Assembly (NCBI GenBank): GCA_005878615.1
Contig: VBLT01000106.1
Span: forward strand, 1 to 47,498
Reading direction: 5' to 3'
Length of the DNA stretch: 47,498 nucleotides
DNA from: Methanobacteriota archaeon
GTDB lineage: Archaea > Thermoplasmatota > Thermoplasmata > RBG-16-68-12
In this document: positions 1-7,693 of the stretch, piece by piece
Position numbering within the stretch: position 1 is the stretch's first letter
Layout of the letters: each line of letters opens with the position of its first letter
Notes under the pieces: model-generated
Seen by the model: only the letters and a program-made list of their open reading frames with translations
The model's database searches: none
What the model was told of the DNA's origin: nothing
Program-made: the position numbers and the translations under genes

Positions 1-118
1 AGAACATTCGATGTGTGCCCACGCGGAAACCAAGCGCAATGGCGTGTCATATAGTTCACGGGGGCGGCCCGTGCTCCCGCAAGAGTTCATATTCCACACG
101 AGGATACATCGGGCTCGC

Positions 119-191
119 GGGCCGGTAGATCAGCTGGAAGATCGCTATCTTGGCATGGTAGAGGCCGTGGGTTCAAATCCCACCCGGTCCA
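119..191 (+). tRNA. tRNA-Ala (anticodon GGC)
   Basis: The whole cloverleaf can be folded by hand. Acceptor 119-125 (GGGCCGG) pairs with 184-190 (CCGGTCC), including the G3:U70 wobble that is the classic alanine identity element. The D-stem is 128-131/140-143, the anticodon stem 145-149/157-161, and the loop TTGGCAT puts GGC at 152-154. The T-stem is 167-171/179-183 with loop TTCAAAT. The discriminator is A191 and CCA is not encoded, as is common in archaea. No intron is seen. A toxin-antitoxin pair begins about 75 nt downstream, and similar 3' ends recur at 2841, 11101 and 19157. Confidence 0.95.
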
Positions 192-264
192 CTTTCCCTC
201 GGTCCATACCTGCCTATTGCATGCTATAGAAACCCATAAGTACGTGCGTGCGCGTGTCCGCTTC

Positions 265-486
265 GTGGCCGCAACTACGATCCAGCTCAGCCACGAAATG
301 AAGAAAACCCTCGAAGGGATGAAGCTGCACCCCCGCGAGACCTACGAGGACGTCCTCGAGAGGCTCCTCGAGGATCTCCAAGAGCTGAACGAGCAAACCA
401 AGAGGGAAATTGAGCAGGCCGTCCGCGATATCAAGGCGGGCAAATACCGGACCCACCAGCAACTCAAGGATGAACTGGGTTTCTGA
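265..486 (+). CDS. RHH/RelB-type antitoxin
   Basis: Small antitoxin, 73 aa from GTG 265, expected to bind and neutralise the toxin encoded next to it and to repress their shared promoter. The N-terminus (AATTIQLSHEMKKTLE) looks like the short ribbon plus helix of archaeal RHH-type antitoxins, followed by a conserved-looking HPRETYEDVLERLLEDL helix and a RelB-like C-terminal helix ending YRTHQQLKDELGF. An upstream TTG (217) and a GTG (244) are also in frame. I prefer 265 because the family normally begins just before the TTIQLS strand and a TATA-like CTATAG lies at 224-229. The stop overlaps the toxin start (TGATG). The pair sits directly behind tRNA-Ala, a usual landing site for mobile DNA. 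Function is inferred from family and pairing. Confidence 0.8.
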   Translation: MAATTIQLSHEMKKTLEGMKLHPRETYEDVLERLLEDLQELNEQTKREIEQAVRDIKAGKYRTHQQLKDELGF

Positions 487-740
487 TGGCCTTCGAGATC
501 ATCTGGTCCGAGCCGGCCATTCGTCAACTGAGGAAGCTCGATCGAACGGTCGCCCGCCGGATCTTCAATAAGGTCGGGGAACTCGCGGACAATCCCCATC
601 GACTGGTCCAAAGGCTCGTGAGCTCTCCTTATTACCGGGTTCGAGTCGGGGACTATCGCGTAATCCTCGACATTCAGCAGCGTCTCCTGCGAATTCTCGT
701 CCTCAAAGTAGGACACAGGGGATCGATCTACGACAGATAG
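486..740 (+). CDS. RelE/ParE-family toxin
   Basis: Toxin of the RelE/ParE superfamily, 84 aa, typically a ribosome-dependent mRNA endonuclease or a gyrase inhibitor. The family pattern is clear: two N-terminal helices with IWSEPAIRQLRKLDRTVARRI, then the beta-sheet core with YYRVRVGDYRVILDI and VLKVGHRGSIYDR. The basic and aromatic C-terminal residues (H78, R79, Y82) are where RelE-type nucleases carry their RNA-contacting side chains. The start overlaps the antitoxin stop by one base, so the two are translationally coupled. RelE is favoured over ParE because of the Arg/Tyr-rich tail, but the activity cannot be decided from sequence alone. Confidence 0.87.
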   Translation: MAFEIIWSEPAIRQLRKLDRTVARRIFNKVGELADNPHRLVQRLVSSPYYRVRVGDYRVILDIQQRLLRILVLKVGHRGSIYDR

Positions 741-833
741 GCGGGATGGAGTCGGTTTGAGATCGGACTTCGATTCTGGAGCCGGCGGTCCAAATTCGTC
801 CCGATCTCCCTCATGAGGTGGCCGTCGGGCAGC

Positions 834-1880
834 TCAGAGAGGGACATCGCTGTTCGACCAACGGACCTCCTTCCGCGCCGATTGGATGGGCATGCCGGAG
901 ACCTCCTCTTCGACGGCTTCTTTGACGTCGGTTTCCAACGGTCGCCACATCCGCACCGTGACTCGGCCCACCTGACGACGCCACGTCCCAACAAGCTCAC
1001 CGTTCACCAGGAGCGCACCCGGCCACACGGACTTGGGCCATAACTCGGATCGAGCTCGTGGCTCCGGCACGAGTAGTGCCCGGTCTGGGGACGCAAGATA
1101 CGGGTCTCCGGCCGGCAGCAAGCGTACCGTTTCGACGGGCCCCGCGCGTTCCAAAGTAGATCGGTCGGCACGAAGAGCCCACCGATTCCGACCGCCGAGT
1201 TCAACCTCGGTCAGTTCCGTTTCGAGAGACCGAAAGGTCTGCTGCGCGTCCGAGAGCTCCCCGCGTGTGGTTGCACCAAAGGATCCGGCCCACCCGCCCG
1301 ACCACCAGGCAAATTCCTCCGGCGTCGAAGGCCCGACCGACCGCAGGAACCGACGTGCGAGCTCGAGGCGAGCGGGTTCCGGCGCCTCGGTCGGAGGGTC
1401 GACCAGCCACCAGGATGTCGTGGCTCCATCCCACTCGATCCTCAACGAGCCCGTGATCGAGGCGATTCTCAATTCGCGGAAATTCACTCCGAGGGCTCGA
1501 TCGGAAAGCGCCCGATCCGGCCGAATCTTTCGGATTCGGAAGGCGCGTTTCGCCTTTTCGGCGGCGGCTCGCACGGACGCTCCCAGGACGGGATCGCGAG
1601 GGAACCGACCTAGCGTAAACACGGCCACATCGTGTCGGGGTACGACATACACGGCACCGCGAGGGCCCCATAGTTGGGCGAACCGGGGATCCTTCCATGC
1701 GGATGGGGATACGTCTTTCACGCGCGCGTGGAGCGCCAACACGGCCGATCGCGGAGCGCTGTCTTGGAGTCCTGCGAACGCGGCCTCGACGAGCCGGCCC
1801 GGCGGTAGGCGCCGGTGCAGAAACGTCGCACGTTGCCGGAACGCAAGCACATTCTCGCGGGTGATTGAAGCGATGGCCAT
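834..1880 (-). CDS. Winged-helix DNA-binding protein, AlkZ/YcaQ (HTH_42)-like
   Basis: 348 aa from ATG 1880. The protein resembles the HTH_42 family (winged-helix DNA-binding proteins; relatives AlkZ/YcaQ and AlkX are glycosylases that unhook interstrand crosslinks and bulky alkyl adducts). Visible features are the N-terminal ITRENVLAFRQRATFLHRRLP segment, LWGPRGAVYVVPRHDVAVF, and the central GPSTPEEFAWWSGGWAG motif typical of the family, then the second and third winged-helix regions. I could not confidently place the catalytic Gln motif, so glycosylase activity is inference. The frame stays open upstream to 2078, but homology starts at MAIASITREN. A CTTAAG TATA-like box lies about 35 nt upstream (near 1914-1920), consistent with a short leader. 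It converges with the toxin gene. Confidence 0.78.
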   Translation of the reverse strand: MAIASITRENVLAFRQRATFLHRRLPPGRLVEAAFAGLQDSAPRSAVLALHARVKDVSPSAWKDPRFAQLWGPRGAVYVVPRHDVAVFTLGRFPRDPVLGASVRAAAEKAKRAFRIRKIRPDRALSDRALGVNFRELRIASITGSLRIEWDGATTSWWLVDPPTEAPEPARLELARRFLRSVGPSTPEEFAWWSGGWAGSFGATTRGELSDAQQTFRSLETELTEVELGGRNRWALRADRSTLERAGPVETVRLLPAGDPYLASPDRALLVPEPRARSELWPKSVWPGALLVNGELVGTWRRQVGRVTVRMWRPLETDVKEAVEEEVSGMPIQSARKEVRWSNSDVPL

Positions 1881-2134
1881 CGTAGGCGCTGGGCGCCTGA
1901 ACGGGATCGGGGCCTTAAGCAACCCGTGCTCTCCCGAGGATTTCCCGGCCGAGATCGGCCCCCCGGCTCCTAACGCTGCATGACTCGACAAACGGCCCAG
2001 AGGTCCCTGGTCTCCGAGGCTTGAGAAAGGACATCCCGAACAGTCTTTCTCGAGGGGGTCGACCGGCCGTTTCAGCAAACGCTTAAGCGCACCGGCCGAT
2101 TCGGGCGCACCTTCCTCCCAATCGATGTGAGAAC
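1881..2134. promoter_or_regulatory. Divergent promoter region (HTH_42 gene / dienelactone hydrolase)
   Basis: A 254-nt non-coding stretch between two divergent genes. It holds a CTTAAG-type TATA-like box on each side: about 1914-1920 reading left and about 2079-2086 (inside GCTTAAGCGC) reading right. I see no RNA gene or clear operator. A frame reading through from the left-hand gene is judged spurious. Confidence 0.45.
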
Positions 2135-2833
2135 ATGGGAATGATTGAACTCAAGAGCCCCGAAGGCAAGGTCCCAGGATTCTTGTCCGTCCCGAAGAAA
2201 GGCAGCGGACCGGGCGTCCTGGTCCTCCACGCATGGTGGGGTTTGACGGATTTCTTCAAGGGCCTCTCCGACCGGCTCGCAAGCGCCGGGTTCGTCGCTT
2301 TTGCTCCCGACCTGTATCGCGGGGCGACCGCGTCAACGAGGGAGGAGGCGAAGAAGCTGCTCGCGAAACTCGACGACGAAAGAGCCCGCCGGGACGTTGT
2401 CGGGAGCGTGAGAGGCCTCCAGAGCCATCCGGCGGTGCGGGGAAAGAGGCTCGGTGTCGTTGGGCTGTCCCTCGGAGCGTTCTGGTCTCTTTGGTTGGCC
2501 CAGGAGCTCCCTGGGGATTTGGGTGCAATCGTCCTCTTCTACGGGACTCGAGAGGGCGACTACGATCAGACAAAGCTGTCGAAGGCACAGGCGGCCTTCC
2601 TCGGTCACTTTGCCGAGACCGACGAGTTTGAATCCGCCGCTTCGGTGCAGGGTCTCGAGAAGCTCCTCCGCACCCTTGGGAAGGACGTCACGTTCCACAC
2701 GTACTCCGGGACGACACACTGGTTTTTCGAAAACGACCGACCGGACGCGTACAATGCTGGCGCGGCCAAGATCGCCTGGGAGAGAACGATTCGGTTTTTG
2801 ACGACCCAGCTGCCCGGCGAACTCCGAGGTTGA
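2135..2833 (+). CDS. Dienelactone hydrolase family alpha/beta hydrolase
   Basis: 232-aa alpha/beta hydrolase of the dienelactone hydrolase (DLH) family. VLVLHAWWGL (about 28-37) is the oxyanion-side strand-turn. The nucleophile elbow reads GLSLGAFW with Ser112 instead of the Cys of classical DLH. Acidic residues E160/D162 and His194 (in TTHWFF) complete a plausible triad. The substrate is unknown; family members cleave cyclic lactones or simple esters. ATG 2135 is used; ATG 2141 is an alternative. The stop codon (2831-2833) is the first part of a tRNA-3'-end-like element, so the C-terminus may have been shaped by a recombination event. No operon partner. Confidence 0.85.
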   Translation: MGMIELKSPEGKVPGFLSVPKKGSGPGVLVLHAWWGLTDFFKGLSDRLASAGFVAFAPDLYRGATASTREEAKKLLAKLDDERARRDVVGSVRGLQSHPAVRGKRLGVVGLSLGAFWSLWLAQELPGDLGAIVLFYGTREGDYDQTKLSKAQAAFLGHFAETDEFESAASVQGLEKLLRTLGKDVTFHTYSGTTHWFFENDRPDAYNAGAAKIAWERTIRFLTTQLPGELRG

Positions 2834-2858
2834 GGTTCGGATCCCACCCGGTCCCCTT
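2831..2858 (+). repeat. tRNA 3'-end-like element, copy 1
   Basis: TGAGGTTCG (2831-2839) is followed by GATCCCACCCGGTCC and CCTT. Bases 2841-2854 repeat the 3' half of the T-stem and the whole 3' acceptor strand of tRNA-Ala (177-190). Bases 2841-2858 are identical over 18 nt to 11105-11122. The 5' side of a T-stem is not complementary and no 5' tRNA half lies upstream, where coding sequence runs to the TGA that opens the element. It is therefore a fragment and not a tRNA gene. It could be an attachment-site scar or a 3'-end signal. Confidence 0.6.
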
Positions 2859-2928
2859 CATCACGAGGCCACATTGCAGTTCAAAGGGGAACATCGCCTG
2901 TTTCACCGACCCGATTTGACACGACTTT

Positions 2929-2938
2929 CTTTTATCAT
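2929..2938 (+). promoter_or_regulatory. TATA-like box of the haem operon
   Basis: CTTTTATCAT is the only AT-rich hexamer-like site before hemA in a GC-rich context. Transcription would start near 2960, in front of both candidate hemA starts (TTG 2976, ATG 3003). Assignment is by position and composition only. Confidence 0.5.
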
Positions 2939-3002
2939 CGTAATGTGAATGACTTCAGCGTAGATTCTTCTAGGCTTGCGAAGTCGCAGATGCGGACGCC
3001 CG

Positions 3003-4289
3003 ATGGCTCGCAAACCATTCGCTTCTTCACAACCCACCCACAACTCCGCCTCGCAGCGCGAAGCTCACCTCCTCCTGATTGGGGCGAGCTATCGGACGTG
3101 CAGCCTGGAGGACCGCGATCGGCTCCAGCGTAAGTCACGACACATCGTGGTTCCGACGAGTTCCGACCACCACGCACCTTGGTCCGACGTCGTCCTTCTC
3201 GCCACGTGCAATCGCGTCGAAGTCTACGTCCTCACCAAATCACCGAACCTTGTGTCGCACCGCATGCGAAAATCCCTCGGCGTTTCCAGTAACGATCAAT
3301 CCCTGTATGTCTTGGACGCCGAGGATGCGGCGGCGCACCTCATCCGGGTTGCGAGCGGACTGGACTCGGTCGCGGAAGGCGAGCAGCAGGTGACCGAGCA
3401 GGTCCGAAACGCTCCCAAGCAACTCCCGTCCCCATCCGCGGACGAGCGTCCTCTTGAGGACCTCTTCTTGCGAGCGGCCAAGATCGCGCCTCGGATCCGC
3501 AGGCTGGCCGGAGTCCGTCCCGAAGACGCGTCGGCGAGTCACGCGGCCATTCGATTCCTGCAGGCCGCGGTGCCGGTGGAGAATCCAACCGTCGCCTTGA
3601 TCGGGACCGGGAAGATGGCCCGCATTGCCGCGCAGGCACTCCGAGGACGTGCCCGGGTCGAAATTCTGAATCGAGATGTCGCGCGCGCCCGACAGTTGGC
3701 GAAAATCCTGAATGGCGAGGCGGTTCCGTTGAGGAAGCTATCCCAGGTCCTCGCCGAAGCCGACGTCGTGGTCGCCGCAACGGCATCTCAAGCTCCCCTC
3801 GTCACGGCTCGCGGCCTCCGTGCCGCCATGCATCGTAGGGACGGTCGACCGATCTGGTTGATCGATCTGGGATTCCCGCGAAACGTGGATCCGACGTGCC
3901 GAAGCCTCGCGGGCGTTCACCTCCTCGACCTGGACAGGCTGGCGCCATGGGGCCGATTTTCCTCTTCGCCAACGGCGCAAGCCCGGGTCGAAGCCCGGAT
4001 TCGAGAGGAAGCGGAACGAATGGTCGAGTCGTTGCGACCGACCGCGTCCGCAGACGTCGCTTCCTTTCGAAAGACCGCGGAGGCCCTCCGACGACAGGAG
4101 GTTGCGGAGGCCTTGGGCCGTTTGCCCGAGCTCTCCAAGGAGGGGCAGACCGTCGTGGATCGGCTTGCGACCCGGCTCGTGAATCGCCTGTTGCACGCCC
4201 CCACTCGACACCTCTACGCCCTCCCGGAGGGCCGGCGCAAGGAACTGATCCGGGAGATGGTCTCGGGCCTCCAGGGAGGCTCCGGATGA
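3003..4289 (+). CDS. hemA: Glutamyl-tRNA reductase
   Basis: Reduces glutamyl-tRNA(Glu) to glutamate-1-semialdehyde with NADPH, the first committed step of tetrapyrrole synthesis. 428 aa from ATG 3003. The N-terminal catalytic domain has LLLIGASYRTCSLEDRDRL and LLATCNRVEVYV, with the nucleophile Cys69. GLDSVAEGEQQV matches the family's GLDSxxxGExQI block. The NADPH-binding domain begins near VALIGTGKMA, followed by a helical dimerisation domain with RLVNRLLHAPTRHL. TTG 2976 would add nine residues. First gene of an eight-gene haem operon; its TGA overlaps the hemC ATG. Some family blocks are divergent (RTCS for RTAP), but the set is unambiguous. Confidence 0.95.
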   Translation: MARKPFASSQPTHNSASQREAHLLLIGASYRTCSLEDRDRLQRKSRHIVVPTSSDHHAPWSDVVLLATCNRVEVYVLTKSPNLVSHRMRKSLGVSSNDQSLYVLDAEDAAAHLIRVASGLDSVAEGEQQVTEQVRNAPKQLPSPSADERPLEDLFLRAAKIAPRIRRLAGVRPEDASASHAAIRFLQAAVPVENPTVALIGTGKMARIAAQALRGRARVEILNRDVARARQLAKILNGEAVPLRKLSQVLAEADVVVAATASQAPLVTARGLRAAMHRRDGRPIWLIDLGFPRNVDPTCRSLAGVHLLDLDRLAPWGRFSSSPTAQARVEARIREEAERMVESLRPTASADVASFRKTAEALRRQEVAEALGRLPELSKEGQTVVDRLATRLVNRLLHAPTRHLYALPEGRRKELIREMVSGLQGGSG

Positions 4290-5212
4290 ACCCGCCCTTC
4301 CGGGTCGGTACCCGCGGGAGCCCCCTCGCACTGGCCCAGACGCAGGAGGTCGTGGACCGACTCCTCGCCGTACAGCCGGACGTACGAACCGAGACGGTCG
4401 TGATCCGCACGCAGGGCGACGAGTCCTATCGAGAGGACCTCGGCACGGCTCTCGACCGCAAGCGGGCTTTCACGAAGCGGCTTGAGGAGGCTCTGTTGGA
4501 CGACCGAATCGATTTCGCGGTCCACAGCCTGAAGGATCTACCAACGGAAACGGTTGAAGGAGTTGTCATCGCGGCGATCCCACCGCGGGGAGATCCGAGA
4601 GACGCGTTTGTCGCTCGGGAGCACTTGACGCTCGAGGACTTAGGCCCGGGCGTCCGGGTCGGGACGAGCAGCCTCCGCCGACGCGCGCAACTGTTGTCCC
4701 GCTGGCCCGACCTCGAGGTCCGGGAACTCCACGGGAACGTTGGGACCCGCCTCGGCCGGCTCGATACGAGGGACTTCGATGCGGTCGTCGTCGCGGCCGC
4801 CGGACTCGGTCGTCTTCGCGTTGAGGATCGGCGGGTGACTCCTCTGCCGCCGGAAATCATGACCCCGGCTCCCGGTCAGGGGGCGCTCGCGGTTCAGGCG
4901 CGGACCGGAGATCGTCCCGTCCTGGAGCTCCTCTCCTCGATTGACCACCCGAGCACCCGGCGAACGACGGAGGCCGAGCGCGCCCTGAGCGCTCGCTTCG
5001 GGGTCGGATGCAATGTGCCGTTCGGGGCCCTCGCGACGGCGGAGGGCGGGATCTCGCTCCGGGCGGTGGTCGCCGACCGAGAGGGTCGGCGCGTCGTTCG
5101 GGCCGAGGAACAGGCGGTCGCCTCCCAATGGGACCGAGTCGTCGAATCGGTCTGGATGAAACTGGTTCAAGGCGGCGGCGATGAGCTGGTAACGGAGGAG
5201 GCATCGCCGTGA
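4286..5212 (+). CDS. hemC: Hydroxymethylbilane synthase (porphobilinogen deaminase)
   Basis: Joins four porphobilinogens into hydroxymethylbilane. 308 aa. It begins FRVGTRGSPLALAQTQ (domain 1) and contains the catalytic Asp84 in HSLKDLPT, then GTSSLRRRAQL and ELHGNVGTRL for pyrrole binding. The dipyrromethane cofactor cysteine is Cys242 in GVGCNVPFGA; both key residues carry the same numbers as in E. coli. The start is fixed by the 4-nt ATGA overlap with hemA, and the end overlaps the hemD GTG (GTGA). Cytosolic, translated as part of the haem operon. Confidence 0.97.
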   Translation: MNPPFRVGTRGSPLALAQTQEVVDRLLAVQPDVRTETVVIRTQGDESYREDLGTALDRKRAFTKRLEEALLDDRIDFAVHSLKDLPTETVEGVVIAAIPPRGDPRDAFVAREHLTLEDLGPGVRVGTSSLRRRAQLLSRWPDLEVRELHGNVGTRLGRLDTRDFDAVVVAAAGLGRLRVEDRRVTPLPPEIMTPAPGQGALAVQARTGDRPVLELLSSIDHPSTRRTTEAERALSARFGVGCNVPFGALATAEGGISLRAVVADREGRRVVRAEEQAVASQWDRVVESVWMKLVQGGGDELVTEEASP

Positions 5213-5973
5213 GACATCCTCTCGATGGCGCTACGGTTCTCGTGGCTGCCTCGGAAGATCTCGTCGAAAGACTCGCTCACGCGGTGCGAGAACACGGAGG
5301 TCGCGCAATCCCCTTCCCCACCGTTCGTGTGACGCCGCCTCCGGATTTAAGAAAGCTGGACCAGGGGCTTAGGATGTGGCACCGTCTGGACTGCGTCGTC
5401 TTTACGAGCGCCCAGGGCGTCGAAGCGGTTGTCGAGAGAGCGCAGTCTCTGGGCCTGGACCTTTCCCGGTTCGCGGGCACCGTCGCGGTGGTTGGGCCCG
5501 CGACAGGGGCCGCCGCGGAAGCGGCCGGCTTTCCCGCATCAATCCTCCCGGAGGAGTTCCTCACGGATGCGATTCCGAACGCGCTCGGCGACGTCCGCGG
5601 CCAGACGATTTTCCTGCCCCGTTCGCGCCTCGCGCGAAAGGGCCTTGCGGAAGAACTCCGGGCCCGGGGGGCGAAGGTCCTCGAAGCGGACGCCTACGAT
5701 GCCGTGCCGGCGGAACCCGACCTCGCCTCCGTCCGGCGCGAGCGGAAGTTCGACTTCGTCCTGCTGACGAGCGCCTCCGCCGCGAACAACTTGGCAACCC
5801 TGCTGCCGGATGACCTGCGCAAGCGATTGATCGACGAAGCGGGCGCGGTGTGCATCGGCCCGATCGCCGCCGAGGCCGCACGCTCCTTGGGGTTCCGCGT
5901 GCGTGCCATCGCCCGGGAGCACACCGTGCCCGGCCTCGTTGAGTGCCTCCTCGAGGTCCAAGCCCATGGTTGA
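5209..5973 (+). CDS. hemD: Uroporphyrinogen-III synthase
   Basis: Closes hydroxymethylbilane while inverting ring D to give uroporphyrinogen III. 254 aa from GTG 5209, overlapping the hemC stop. The family is very divergent and has no invariant catalytic motif. The call rests on two matching alpha/beta domains (VLVAASEDLVERLAHAVREHGG; later GQTIFLPRSRLARKGLAEELRARGA), the DCVVFTSAQGVEAVVERA and DFVLLTSASAANNLATLL blocks, CIGPIAAEAARSLG, and its place between hemC and hemB. The 3' end overlaps hemB by 8 nt. Confidence 0.92.
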   Translation: MRHPLDGATVLVAASEDLVERLAHAVREHGGRAIPFPTVRVTPPPDLRKLDQGLRMWHRLDCVVFTSAQGVEAVVERAQSLGLDLSRFAGTVAVVGPATGAAAEAAGFPASILPEEFLTDAIPNALGDVRGQTIFLPRSRLARKGLAEELRARGAKVLEADAYDAVPAEPDLASVRRERKFDFVLLTSASAANNLATLLPDDLRKRLIDEAGAVCIGPIAAEAARSLGFRVRAIAREHTVPGLVECLLEVQAHG

Positions 5974-6958
5974 GCTCCCGCGTCCCCGACATCGACCTCG
6001 ACGCCTTCGGAGGAGCCCGGCCCTCCGGGCTCTTGTTCGCGAGACGTCCGTCGAGCCAGCCCGGCTCGTACAACCGCTCTTCATCCGCGAAAATCGGAGA
6101 GCGGGAGCCCGCATTCCGTCCATGCCTGGAATTCGTCGCCTGACGGTGGACGAAGTTCCGGCCGAGACCAAGGAACTCCTCGGGCTGGACGTTTCCGCCG
6201 TCCTCTTGTTCGGTGTCCCTGCAGAGAAGGACCCGCTTGGACAGGGAGCGTACGACGAGGACGGAGTCGTCCAGACCGCGATCCGCAACATCAAGGAGGT
6301 CAATCCCGACATCGTCCTCATGTCGGACGTCTGCCTGTGCGGCTACACCGATCACGGGCATTGCGGGGTGATTCGAGGCGGGGGCGTTGACAACGACGCA
6401 ACCGTCGAGCTCCTCGCGAAGACCGCCGTGAGCCATGCGCGTGCCGGTGTGGACATCGTCGCTCCGAGTGCGATGATGGATGGGCAGGTGGCGGGAGTCC
6501 GGGCGGCGCTCGACCGGGAGGGGTTCGAGGACACGGCGATCCTCGCGTATGCGGCGAAGCACGCCTCCGCGTTTTACGGTCCTTTCCGGGACGCGGCGGA
6601 TTCCGCTCCTCGGTTCGGGGACCGCCGCGGCTATCAGAAGGATCCTGCCAATCTCCGCGAATCGCTTCGCGAGATCGCCCTCGACCTGGAAGAGGGAGCG
6701 GACATCGTGATGGTGAAACCGGCGCTTCCCTACTTGGACGTGATCCGAGCGGCCCGGGAACGCTTCGATGCGCCGCTCGCGGCGTATGCGGTCAGCGGCG
6801 AGTATGCCATGATCAAAGCGGCCGCGGACCGGGGATGGATCGATGAACGGGCCGTCGTCGAGGAGACTCTGACGGCAATCCGCCGCGCCGGGGCGGACTT
6901 CATCTTGACGTATCACGCGAAGGACTTTGCGCGCTGGCGGGAAGAGGGATCGGCATGA
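5966..6958 (+). CDS. hemB: Delta-aminolevulinic acid dehydratase (porphobilinogen synthase)
   Basis: Condenses two 5-aminolevulinates to porphobilinogen. 330 aa from ATG 5966; the longer upstream frame lies inside hemD and is rejected. The zinc-type signature is intact (Cys123, Cys125, Cys133 in DVCLCGYTDHGHCG), so this is a zinc rather than Mg-only enzyme. Schiff-base lysines are Lys198 (AYAAKHASAFYGPFRDA) and Lys251 (VMVKPALPYLD). The RGYQKDPAN loop and YAVSGEYAMIKAA also match. Overlaps hemD upstream, and its TGA overlaps the next ATG. Confidence 0.97.
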   Translation: MVELPRPRHRPRRLRRSPALRALVRETSVEPARLVQPLFIRENRRAGARIPSMPGIRRLTVDEVPAETKELLGLDVSAVLLFGVPAEKDPLGQGAYDEDGVVQTAIRNIKEVNPDIVLMSDVCLCGYTDHGHCGVIRGGGVDNDATVELLAKTAVSHARAGVDIVAPSAMMDGQVAGVRAALDREGFEDTAILAYAAKHASAFYGPFRDAADSAPRFGDRRGYQKDPANLRESLREIALDLEEGADIVMVKPALPYLDVIRAARERFDAPLAAYAVSGEYAMIKAAADRGWIDERAVVEETLTAIRRAGADFILTYHAKDFARWREEGSA

Positions 6959-7692
6959 CGGAGCTTCTTGGGGACGGGAGCGCCCGCGAATCGGAGGACG
7001 ACAACGAGCCACGGGAGTTCCTGAAGTATACGTTCTACAAGGTCCGTCCCGAATGGCGGCTCCTCGCCGCCGATACGAAGAAACAACAAAAGGCCGAGTT
7101 CTCGGCGCTCGTCCACGACCTCGAGGATGAAGTCAGCCTTCGGTGCTATGCCCTCCAGGGGATCCGAGCCGATACGGATTTCATGATCTGGGCTATCGAC
7201 CCGAAGCTCGAAACCTTCCGCGAGATGGCCCGTCGCATTGCGTCGACCGAGTTAGGGCACCAGGTGGACACCGCGTATGCCTATCTCGCCGCGAGCAAGC
7301 GTTCCCAGTACTTGGGTGGCCACGCCCATCCGGGGCAGGAGGGGCTCGTGACGAAGCCCGAACCGCTCGGGAGTCGATACTTGTTCGTCTATCCGTTCGT
7401 CAAGAAGCGCGAGTGGTACTCGGTCCCATTCGAGGAGCGGCAGAGGATCATGCGGGACCATTTCCGCATCGGACACCGATATCCGACCGTCAAGATCCAC
7501 ACCGCGTATTCGTTCGGCCTCGACGATCAGGAATTTGTCCTCTCGTTCGAGGCCGACGATCCTCTCGAGTTCCTCGACCTCGTCATGGAACTCCGTTCGA
7601 GCGAGGCGAGCAGATACACCGAGCGGGAGACACCGATCTTCACCTGCATCCTCTCGACGCCGGAACAGATGCTCGACGCCTTGGGGATCTGA
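6955..7692 (+). CDS. chdC: Coproheme decarboxylase-like chlorite dismutase family protein
   Basis: 245-aa member of the chlorite-dismutase/HemQ family. In the coproporphyrin-dependent route ChdC (HemQ) uses peroxide to decarboxylate two propionates of coproheme, giving haem b. The C-terminal haem-binding half is typical: YLFVYPFVKKREWYSVP, with Tyr146 and Lys150 spaced as in Bacillus-type HemQ, then RDHFRIGHRYPTVKIHTAYSFGLDDQEFVLSFEADDP with His174 as candidate proximal ligand. The N-terminal half (YTFYKVRPEWRLL, VSLRCYALQGIRADTDFMIWAI) is the paired ferredoxin-like domain. Position inside a haem operon with hemE and hemH supports ChdC. True chlorite dismutase is unlikely. ATG overlaps the hemB stop by 4 nt. 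Confidence 0.85.
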   Translation: MTELLGDGSARESEDDNEPREFLKYTFYKVRPEWRLLAADTKKQQKAEFSALVHDLEDEVSLRCYALQGIRADTDFMIWAIDPKLETFREMARRIASTELGHQVDTAYAYLAASKRSQYLGGHAHPGQEGLVTKPEPLGSRYLFVYPFVKKREWYSVPFEERQRIMRDHFRIGHRYPTVKIHTAYSFGLDDQEFVLSFEADDPLEFLDLVMELRSSEASRYTERETPIFTCILSTPEQMLDALGI

Positions 7693-7693
7693 G

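Noticed and set aside
1033-1983. 316-codon open frame on the plus strand opposite the HTH_42 gene
   Set aside because: Composition is Ser/Arg/Pro-rich shadow sequence with no domain. The minus-strand frame carries recognisable family motifs.
6955-7692. Possible true chlorite dismutase
   Set aside because: The setting is a haem operon and the motif spacing matches coproheme decarboxylase. No perchlorate or chlorate genes are nearby.
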